From: an uncultured Chloroflexota bacterium
GTDB lineage: Bacteria > Chloroflexota > Limnocylindria > Limnocylindrales > Limnocylindraceae
Assembly (NCBI GenBank): GCA_903938075.1
Contig: CAJABS010000025.1
Location: 1-5,552 of the forward strand
DNA: 5,552 nt
Direction: 5' to 3'
Shown: one piece after another, positions 1 through 4,886 of the stretch
How the letters are laid out: the number at the start of each line of letters is the position of its first letter
Numbering within the stretch: position 1 is the stretch's first letter
Notes under the pieces: model-generated
Databases searched by the model: none
What the model saw: the letters and a program-made list of their open reading frames with translations, nothing else
Told to the model about the DNA's origin: nothing
Made by a program: the position numbers and the translations under genes

Positions 1-12
1 ACCATCAGCAGC

Positions 13-1395
13 ATGCGCGTCCTCCTGCTGATCTCTCCCGAGAGCCCCGCCCTGGCAGGGCTAACCCCGATCCTTGCCACCCTGATCGCCCGCGGCGCCA
101 CGATCGAAGCGGGCTCCGCCACCCCACATCTACGGGCGGAAGAGATCCAGGTCACCGAGCACGCCGACGAGGCGGGGTTGGAGCAGGCGGCGGCTAGCCT
201 CACCAGCGCCGACCTCCTCATCGCCCCCGGTGGAGCCGAGGCGCCACCCGTCGCAATCGTCGCCATCACCCGAGCACTTCTTGCAGCCGAGAACGGACCG
301 CTCATCGTCGTGGACCCAACTGCGATCGGTGACCTCCTCTCGGACATGGGAACCACAGGAAACCTCGCCACGATTCGGAGCGAGCTCCAGCGAGCCGCAG
401 CACTCGCCATTGCGGCCCATGTAGCGCCGCTCGTGCGCGATAGCGAAAGCGCGATGCCAGCTCGCGACGTGATTGTGCTTGAACGCATTCGAACATTTGG
501 ACACGGCGAGAATCAACATCAGGCCGCCGCAGCGTATCGACGCGTACACGCGAAAGACGCCGGAATCATGGGCGCACGCGTGCTGCAAGGGCAAGAGCCG
601 AGCCTCAACGACCTGCTCGACTTAGATGCAGGCGCGCGACTGGTCGCCGATCTGCCAACACCAAGCGTTGCGCTCATTCGTCACACAGACCCAATCGGTG
701 TTGCAACTGCCGAGACCCCGCTCGGCGCACTCACGCGTGCAATTGAAACAGATGCAGCGGCGAGCTCTGGCTCAACAATTGTGTTCAACGTGCCAATTGA
801 TCGTGCTGTCGCCGCGGTGATCGCATCAGGAACATTTGAATCGGTGCTCGCACCAGGGCTCGCCGACGATGGTGCAGCAGAGACGCTACGCACGCGACCA
901 GAGCTGAGTGTGGTGATTGGCCTCACACATCGCGACACGGAGCTCGACATGATCGGCGTAAGCGGCGCCGTGCTCTTGCAAACTGCTGACACCGGCAACA
1001 TTGAGCGCTCGCAACTTCGTGTGGTCACCGAACGTCGACCAACGCTTGACGAACTCACCGACCTGCTTTTCTCGTGGCGCATCGTTCGACACATTCGATC
1101 AAACGCCATCGTGGTTGCACGCGGTGCCGCAACGCTCGGCATCGGCGCCGCCCAAGTAAACCGTCGCGTTGCCGTTGACATTGCGCTGAATCAGGCGGGC
1201 GAGCGCGCACGCGGTGCAGTGATGGCGAGTGATGCGTACTTCCCATTCGCCGAAGGGATCGCCGCAGCGGCAGCAGCGGGAGTCACGGCAATTGTTCAAC
1301 CAGGTGGTTCACGACGTGATGCAGCGGCAATCGAGATCGCTGATCGTCACGGTATCGCGATGGTCTTTACCGGACGCCGACACTACCGCCGTTAG
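13..1395 (+). CDS. purH: PurH-family protein (AICAR transformylase/IMP cyclohydrolase homologue) with degenerate active sites
   Basis: PurH normally carries out the last two steps of de novo IMP synthesis: formylation of AICAR with 10-formyl-THF (C-terminal domain), then ring closure (N-terminal MGS-like domain). The 460 residues are shorter than the usual 510-530. The C-terminal half aligns clearly: GHGENQHQ (163-170), RHTDPIG (223-229), LRVVTERRPT (335-344), SNAIVVAR (363-370), GIGAAQ (376-381), SDAYFPF (406-412), AAAAAGVTAIVQPGG (418-432). The N-terminal half keeps the domain edges (1-50 and about 95-140) but lacks the KTLHPxVHGGIL, NLYPF and IDIGGP blocks. In the transformylase, the catalytic KH pair is R223-H224, SAFGG is lost near 250-254, and the usual terminal His is Arg460. 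There is one lysine and no cysteine. The ATG at 13 fits the family N-terminus, but no Shine-Dalgarno is visible and the frame is open to the window edge, so an upstream start is possible. Family membership is secure; enzymatic activity is doubtful. Confidence 0.85.
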   Translation: MRVLLLISPESPALAGLTPILATLIARGATIEAGSATPHLRAEEIQVTEHADEAGLEQAAASLTSADLLIAPGGAEAPPVAIVAITRALLAAENGPLIVVDPTAIGDLLSDMGTTGNLATIRSELQRAAALAIAAHVAPLVRDSESAMPARDVIVLERIRTFGHGENQHQAAAAYRRVHAKDAGIMGARVLQGQEPSLNDLLDLDAGARLVADLPTPSVALIRHTDPIGVATAETPLGALTRAIETDAAASSGSTIVFNVPIDRAVAAVIASGTFESVLAPGLADDGAAETLRTRPELSVVIGLTHRDTELDMIGVSGAVLLQTADTGNIERSQLRVVTERRPTLDELTDLLFSWRIVRHIRSNAIVVARGAATLGIGAAQVNRRVAVDIALNQAGERARGAVMASDAYFPFAEGIAAAAAAGVTAIVQPGGSRRDAAAIEIADRHGIAMVFTGRRHYRR

Positions 1396-1399
1396 CGCG

Positions 1400-1990
1400 T
1401 TACACCCAGCGCAGCGCCGCCTGATCCCACGCGCCGACACAGAGCGCCGCAGCTTCACCCTCAACGCGGCGTTGCACATCACGGAGCTCGCGGGCAGTGC
1501 CCTGCCACCCTGGAGCCTTCAGTGTCGGAGAGATGTCGGCAAGCGGTGCCAAAACAAAGAGGCGCGAAGCGGCTGCGGGATGCGGAACAACGAGTGGCCG
1601 ATCTGCATCAGTGCCATCAGGCTCAGTGCCGTGCGGTCGTGGATGTACGACCGCAATGTTCTCCATTGCAATGATGTCAATGTCGAGTCGGCGTGGACCG
1701 AACCGCACCGTCGGCACGCGTCCAAAGAGTCGCTCCAACTCCTTGACGCGCGTGAGCACTTCAACGGCTGCCGCGGCTGGCTCTTCGGGAAGTGTCGCGC
1801 GCACTTGAAGTGCTGCGTTGAAAAACTCCGGCTGGTCAACGAGTCCGACCGGCGTGGTGCGATAGAGCGGCGAGACCTGCTCCATCTTCCAGCCAGGAAT
1901 GTGCGCGAGTGCGACAACCGCTTCGGCCAGCGTGGCGACAGGGTCGTCGAGATTGGCCCCGATTCCTAGGTGTACAACGAGCTGGCGCAT
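1400..1990 (-). CDS. folK: 2-amino-4-hydroxy-6-hydroxymethyldihydropteridine pyrophosphokinase (HPPK)
   Basis: FolK transfers pyrophosphate from ATP to 6-hydroxymethyl-7,8-dihydropterin in cytosolic folate synthesis. The 196-residue product shows the family order: LGIGANL at 8-14 (usually GxGSNLG), SPLYRTTPVG at 40-49, QPEFFNAA at 53-60, GR at 90-91, the signature FGPRRLDIDI at 97-106 with metal-binding D103 and D105 and ATP-contacting R100, and VPHP at 135-138, followed by LAPLADISP at 148-155. Compared with E. coli HPPK there are about 14 extra residues between D105 and H137, rich in His, Pro, Asp and Gly (about 113-131), probably a surface loop. The ATG (complement of 1988-1990) starts directly before the conserved first strand. 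No Shine-Dalgarno is visible, but a TANNNT hexamer sits 7 nt upstream. The gene converges on purH with 4 nt between stops and is divergent from the methyltransferase gene. No folP or folB is visible nearby. Confidence 0.95.
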   Translation of the reverse strand: MRQLVVHLGIGANLDDPVATLAEAVVALAHIPGWKMEQVSPLYRTTPVGLVDQPEFFNAALQVRATLPEEPAAAAVEVLTRVKELERLFGRVPTVRFGPRRLDIDIIAMENIAVVHPRPHGTEPDGTDADRPLVVPHPAAASRLFVLAPLADISPTLKAPGWQGTARELRDVQRRVEGEAAALCVGAWDQAALRWV

Positions 1991-1997
1991 GTGCCCG

Positions 1998-2003
1998 ACG
2001 GTA
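1998..2003 (-). promoter_or_regulatory. candidate -10 element of a leaderless folK promoter
   Basis: Read on the minus strand, TACCGT lies exactly 7 nt before the folK ATG. That is the spacing expected if transcription starts at or next to the start codon, giving a leaderless mRNA. No Shine-Dalgarno is present to offer another explanation of initiation, and no convincing -35 box is seen. The motif is short, so the call rests on its position and on the matching arrangement on the other strand. Confidence 0.4.
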
Positions 2004-2011
2004 GCGCCGCG

Positions 2012-2017
2012 TAGGAT
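2012..2017 (+). promoter_or_regulatory. candidate -10 element of a leaderless methyltransferase-gene promoter
   Basis: TAGGAT fits TANNNT and ends 7 nt before the ATG at 2025, so the predicted transcript would begin at about the start codon. AGGA within the same hexamer (2013-2016) could instead be read as a weak Shine-Dalgarno 8 nt from the ATG. The two readings cannot be separated by sequence alone. No clear -35 box is seen near 1989-1994. Confidence 0.4.
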
Positions 2018-2024
2018 CTACTGC

Positions 2025-3205
2025 ATGGAAGAGGTAGAGCGTCTCATTCGCGACGAGGCCCAGCGCGAGGGTTCGATCAGCTTCGCGCGATTTATGGAGC
2101 GCGCCCTTCTCGAACCTGGGCTTGGTTACTACGCCACAGCGCAGCGTCGGGCGGGTCGCAGCGGTGACTTTATGACCGCGCCAGAGTTGCACCCCATCCT
2201 GGTGCCGCCATCGTGCAACTAGCCGCGGTTACCTGGGAGCGCCTCGGCCGCCCCGCCACCTTCCGCTGGCGCGAGTACGGCGCCGGCGAGGGGACGCTCC
2301 TCCTGGCGGCACTCGACTACCTCACTCGCGAGGAGCACCCCCTTCTCGGTGCGCTGGAGGTTTCCGTGAGTGAGGCAAACCCGCACCGTCTCGCCGATCT
2401 GACCGCCGCACTGGCGGCACTCCCGGGTGGGGGGCCGCCCCTCATTGCGGCGGGGAGCCCACCCGTCGCCGGGATCGTGGTCGCCAATGAGTTTGCCGAC
2501 GCCCTCCCCTTCCATATCGTGGTTGGACGCGCCGCCGCCCCCGGCGGCTTCGCCGAGCGCCGTGTGGGGGTTGATTCTGTAACAAATGCCCTCACCTGGG
2601 TCGAGGGGACACCCGATCCGGAGGTCGCCGATCGGCTCACCCCCCTCATGGTGGGCTGGCCACCTCTGGCGGAGGGGCAGCTCGCCGAGATCTCGCCAGC
2701 TACCGCTGAATGGGCCCACGGACTCGGTGGCGAACTCACCGAAGGGGTCGTCATCGTGCTCGATTACGGTCGTGAGGGGGTCGCCCTCCGCGACCCTGCC
2801 AGCCGCATGGCCGGAACCGCCCTCGCCTACCAGGGGCACCGAGCGACCGCAGACCTCCTCGGTGAGCCGGGGAGCCGCGATCTGACCGCCCATGTGGACC
2901 TCACCCTGCTGCGGACGGCGGCGACGGCGGGCGGACTTCGTCACGTGGCGAGCACGAATCAGGCCAGATTTCTCGCAACCGCGGGGGTCGACAACGAGGT
3001 CGCCCGAACGCGCACGGGGCCGGCGGCAACCCTCGAAGGGGCGATCGCCCTGCGCTCCGCACTCGCTCAACTGATGGATCCGCGCCGCATGGGCGGATTT
3101 GCCGTGGAGGTGTTTGTGGCGGGGAGTTCCCCAGGGGCAAATGCGCTCGCCGACCCCGCATCGCCGCTGCCTGGAACGGCGGCTCCGAATCGCCCCCTCG
3201 TCTAG
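2025..3205 (+). pseudogene. MidA/NDUFAF7-family (COG1565) SAM-dependent methyltransferase, interrupted by a one-base frameshift
   Basis: This family carries out SAM-dependent protein arginine methylation; mitochondrial NDUFAF7 acts on the complex I subunit NDUFS2. The first piece (2025-2222) reads ISFARFMERALLEPGLGYY (18-36) and SGDFMTAPELHPIL, then goes out of frame to a stop at 2220. The second piece continues in the frame of positions 2201-3205. Restoring one G near 2201 gives HPILGAAIVQLAAVTWERLG and a 393-residue protein, a usual family length. Further motifs in corrected numbering are EYGAGEG for SAM binding (84-90), NEFADALP (155-162), VLDYG (245-249), DLTAHVD (286-292) and a terminal MGGFAV. 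No other stop or shift is seen, which suggests either a very recent mutation or a sequencing or assembly error. If no correction occurs, a GTG at 2213 is the only obvious restart, and it would remove the N-terminal conserved region. The corrected product contains no lysine and no cysteine. It lies 72 nt upstream of nuoA on the same strand. Confidence 0.85.
2199..2204 (+). other. frameshift site in the methyltransferase gene
   Basis: The conserved N-terminal segment is read with codon CTG at 2199-2201, while the conserved continuation needs GGT starting at 2201. The G at 2201 is therefore required twice, as expected if an ancestral CTGGGT lost one G from a GGG run. The surrounding bases do not form a canonical X-XXY-YYZ slippery heptamer, so programmed -1 frameshifting is not the favoured explanation. 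Confidence 0.85.
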
Positions 3206-3208
3206 AAT
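3203..3208 (+). promoter_or_regulatory. possible -10 element for the nuo operon
   Basis: TAGAAT overlaps the stop codon of the methyltransferase gene and differs from TATAAT at one position. It would place a start point near 3215, just before the leader hairpin. No -35 match lies at the right distance (3180-3185 reads CGGCTC), so this is a weak call, and read-through from upstream is equally possible. Confidence 0.25.
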
Positions 3209-3217
3209 CCGAGCGTA

Positions 3218-3257
3218 ATCACCCGAGCCCCCGCTACGGGGTACGCGCCGGGTTGAT
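3218..3257 (+). promoter_or_regulatory. imperfect hairpin in the nuoA leader
   Basis: ATCACCCG (3218-3225) pairs with CGGGTTGAT (3249-3257) with a single bulged base. GC (3227-3228) can pair with GC (3247-3248). CCCCG (3229-3233) and CGGGG (3237-3241) enclose a three-base CTA loop. An unpaired TACGC lies on the 3' side. The element fills most of the 72-nt gap and ends about 10 nt before the nuoA Shine-Dalgarno. There is no U-run after it, so it is not a standard intrinsic terminator. It could be a leader element, a transcript-end stabiliser for the upstream gene, or chance in GC-rich DNA. Confidence 0.4.
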
Positions 3258-3266
3258 GGATCGAAC

Positions 3267-3273
3267 GGGGGAG
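3267..3273 (+). promoter_or_regulatory. nuoA ribosome binding site
   Basis: GGGGGAG lies 4 nt before the ATG at 3278. It fixes the nuoA start and contrasts with the lack of clear Shine-Dalgarno sequences at purH and folK. Confidence 0.7.
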
Positions 3274-3277
3274 TTTC

Positions 3278-3634
3278 ATGACCGGACTCTGGTACGTCCT
3301 CGGTTTCGCAGTCGCAGGCGCCTCCTTTGTTTTCCTTACCATCGGCCTCGCCTGGCTCATCTCCCACCGCACGCGCGGCAGCCGCGGCAAGCAGGTTCCC
3401 TACGAGTCGGGCATCGACACGTACGGCGACACCCACGGGCGCTTCGGCCTCTCCTTCTATCTCTACGCACTACTCTTCGTCGCCTTCGACGTTGAGATCG
3501 TCTTCATCTACATCTGGGCACTGAACTTCAAGGTGCTCTTGGTCGACGGGCTCATCTCCATGGCGATCTTCATTGGCGTGCTGCTCGTTGGGCTCGCCTA
3601 CGCATGGCGTAAGGGGGTCTTGGCATGGCGGTAA
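3278..3634 (+). CDS. nuoA: NADH-quinone oxidoreductase subunit A
   Basis: NuoA (ND3 homologue) is a small membrane subunit at the junction between the peripheral and membrane arms of complex I, with a loop that lies next to the quinone channel. The 118-residue protein has three hydrophobic helices at about 6-28, 58-82 and 88-110. Between the first two is the conserved loop with YESG at 42-45; E. coli likewise has serine where many homologues have cysteine (YECG). FDVE at 70-73 carries the conserved acidic residues of the second helix. The length matches Thermus-type NuoA and is shorter than in E. coli. The start is set by a strong upstream Shine-Dalgarno. The stop codon at 3632-3634 lies inside nuoB (10-nt overlap), so the two genes are probably translationally coupled. 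Confidence 0.96.
   Translation: MTGLWYVLGFAVAGASFVFLTIGLAWLISHRTRGSRGKQVPYESGIDTYGDTHGRFGLSFYLYALLFVAFDVEIVFIYIWALNFKVLLVDGLISMAIFIGVLLVGLAYAWRKGVLAWR
3611..3617 (+). promoter_or_regulatory. nuoB ribosome binding site inside the nuoA 3' end
   Basis: AAGGGGG lies 7 nt before the ATG at 3625. It supports the long form of NuoB, whose N-terminus extends about 80 residues beyond the conserved core. Confidence 0.75.
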
Positions 3635-4332
3635 CGCGCGATCCGAAGTTCAGCAACCTGCCTGAGGTTCAGCCAGACGGCAGCATTCAGTCGCCCGCGA
3701 CCGTCGGCAACACGCTGTGGAGCACCGACGACCCACGCGCGTACGGCGGACTTCCGCTTGAGGCACACCCGAACCTAGAGCTCGCGCGATACGACGCAAC
3801 GGGCGACGGCCGAGTTGATGATGCGCGCTGGGGCGGCGCACTCTCCGCCATTCCAACAAAGGCCGACGTGGTGCTCGACTTGATTCGCGCCAACAGCCTC
3901 TGGCCACTGCTCTCTGGTCTCGCCTGCTGCGCCATTGAGATGATGTCGACGGCAACGCCAAAGAACGACATTGACCGCTGGGGCATGTTCCCCTTCCGCG
4001 CCAGCCCACGTCAGGCCGACGTGTTGATCGTTGCCGGAACACTCACCACGAAAATGGCTGAGCCACTGATTCGCTTGTGGGAGCAGATGCCTGAACCGAA
4101 GTGGGTCGTTGCGATGGGCGACTGCACCTGCTCTGGCGGACGCTACAAGCGCAGCTACTCCGTGGTGCAAGGAATCGATCGCGTCATGCCTGTTGACGTG
4201 TACATCCCCGGGTGCCCACCGCGACCAGAGGGACTGATTTACGGAATGATGAAGTTGCAGCAGTTGGTAAAAGATCGACGCGGCCACTGGCCAGAGCGCG
4301 CGATCGGCCCAACTGTTCCGAAGGGGATCTGA
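3625..4332 (+). CDS. nuoB: NADH-quinone oxidoreductase subunit B (N2 cluster subunit) with long N-terminal extension
   Basis: NuoB (PSST homologue) holds iron-sulfur cluster N2, the last electron carrier before quinone, on the peripheral arm. The conserved core runs from about residue 80 to 215. It shows the tandem cysteines C101-C102 in ACCAIEM, RASPRQAD (125-132), GDC at 165-167 and PGCPPRPE at 195-202. C101, C102, C167 and C197 match the four N2 ligands. The GDCTCSGG loop has an additional C169, where E. coli has Asn. Residues 1-79 form an extension absent from short NuoB proteins; it is polar, contains DATGDGRVDD (57-66) resembling an EF-hand loop, and shows no membrane segment. The strong Shine-Dalgarno and absence of a better downstream start favour the long form. 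It overlaps nuoA by 10 nt and abuts nuoC with no gap. Confidence 0.97.
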   Translation: MAVTRDPKFSNLPEVQPDGSIQSPATVGNTLWSTDDPRAYGGLPLEAHPNLELARYDATGDGRVDDARWGGALSAIPTKADVVLDLIRANSLWPLLSGLACCAIEMMSTATPKNDIDRWGMFPFRASPRQADVLIVAGTLTTKMAEPLIRLWEQMPEPKWVVAMGDCTCSGGRYKRSYSVVQGIDRVMPVDVYIPGCPPRPEGLIYGMMKLQQLVKDRRGHWPERAIGPTVPKGI

Positions 4333-4884
4333 ATGGATCGCCGTCTCGCCGCGCTGCTGCAAGAGAAGTTTGGCGAGCGACTCCTTACACCTGTGCGCCA
4401 GCGATACGACGAGAGCGAAATTCGCGTGGCACTTACCGATGCAACCGACACGCTGCGCACACTGCACGAAGATCCGTCGCTGCGATTTGAAATGCTGATT
4501 GACCTGTGTGGTGTTGACACCGGCGAAGAGATGCAGGTTGTCTATCACCTCTCTTCATCAACGAGCGGCGATTGGCTGCGCGTGATCGTTCCGGGCCTTG
4601 ATCGAACTGCACCACGCATCGCGTCGGCAACATTCATGTGGCCAGGTGCCGAGTGGATGGAGCGCGAGGCCTACGACATGTTCGGCATCATCTTCGAAGG
4701 GAATCGCGATCTGCGCCGCATCTACATGCCAGACGATTACCGCAGCTTCCCGCTGCGCAAAGATTTCTATCTCGCCGACGACGCATCACGCTCACCCGCT
4801 GCTGGCGTGCGCAATATGGAGCGCGCTGGAACACCGGCTGATGCAACCGCGGCAACCGTGCTGCGCAAGAGCCCAGGGGTATAG
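4333..4884 (+). CDS. nuoC: NADH-quinone oxidoreductase subunit C
   Basis: NuoC (30-kDa subunit) is a peripheral-arm subunit without cofactors that packs against NuoB and NuoD. The 183-residue product has the 30-kDa signature WMEREAYDMFGI at 108-119, followed by LRRIYMPDDY (127-136) and FPLRKDF (139-145). Residues FEMLIDLCGVD (52-62) match the conserved central strand-helix. The tail after about 148 is a low-conservation Ala/Arg-rich end. The gene is separate from nuoD, unlike the fused nuoCD of E. coli. The ATG follows the nuoB stop immediately, with AAGGGGA at 4321-4327 as Shine-Dalgarno within nuoB. The stop is 2 nt before the nuoD start, which suggests coupled translation along the operon. 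Confidence 0.97.
   Translation: MDRRLAALLQEKFGERLLTPVRQRYDESEIRVALTDATDTLRTLHEDPSLRFEMLIDLCGVDTGEEMQVVYHLSSSTSGDWLRVIVPGLDRTAPRIASATFMWPGAEWMEREAYDMFGIIFEGNRDLRRIYMPDDYRSFPLRKDFYLADDASRSPAAGVRNMERAGTPADATAATVLRKSPGV
4875..4879 (+). promoter_or_regulatory. nuoD ribosome binding site
   Basis: AGGGG lies 7 nt before the ATG at 4887 and within the nuoC 3' end. It favours this ATG over the in-frame ATG at 4899, which lacks comparable spacing. Confidence 0.6.
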
Positions 4885-4886
4885 CG

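Noticed and set aside
1390..1405. Bidirectional terminator between purH and folK
   Set aside because: Only 4 nt separate the stop codons, and no stem with a flanking T- or A-run is visible. Termination must lie elsewhere or be factor-dependent.
1229..1969. A 246-codon plus-strand open frame covering the end of purH and nearly all of folK
   Set aside because: It is antisense to folK, whose motifs are unmistakable. Its translation is a Cys/Arg/His-rich composition with no recognisable domain, as expected for the opposite strand of a GC-rich gene.
2199..2204. Programmed -1 ribosomal frameshifting to make the full methyltransferase
   Set aside because: The net change needed is -1, but there is no slippery heptamer, and such control is not known to me for this family. 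A lost G in a GGG run is simpler.
2219..3436. A 405-codon minus-strand open frame opposite the methyltransferase gene and nuoA
   Set aside because: It spans two clearly coding plus-strand genes and the gap between them. The translation is low-complexity Gly/Arg/Glu-rich sequence without family motifs, so it is a shadow of stop-poor GC-rich DNA.
3278..3634. Loss of the NuoA loop cysteine (YESG instead of YECG) as an unusual feature
   Set aside because: Serine at this position is common in bacterial NuoA, including E. coli, so it is not noteworthy.
3775..4548. A 257-codon minus-strand open frame opposite nuoB and nuoC
   Set aside because: The plus strand here encodes strongly conserved complex I subunits, and the reverse frame has no recognisable features.
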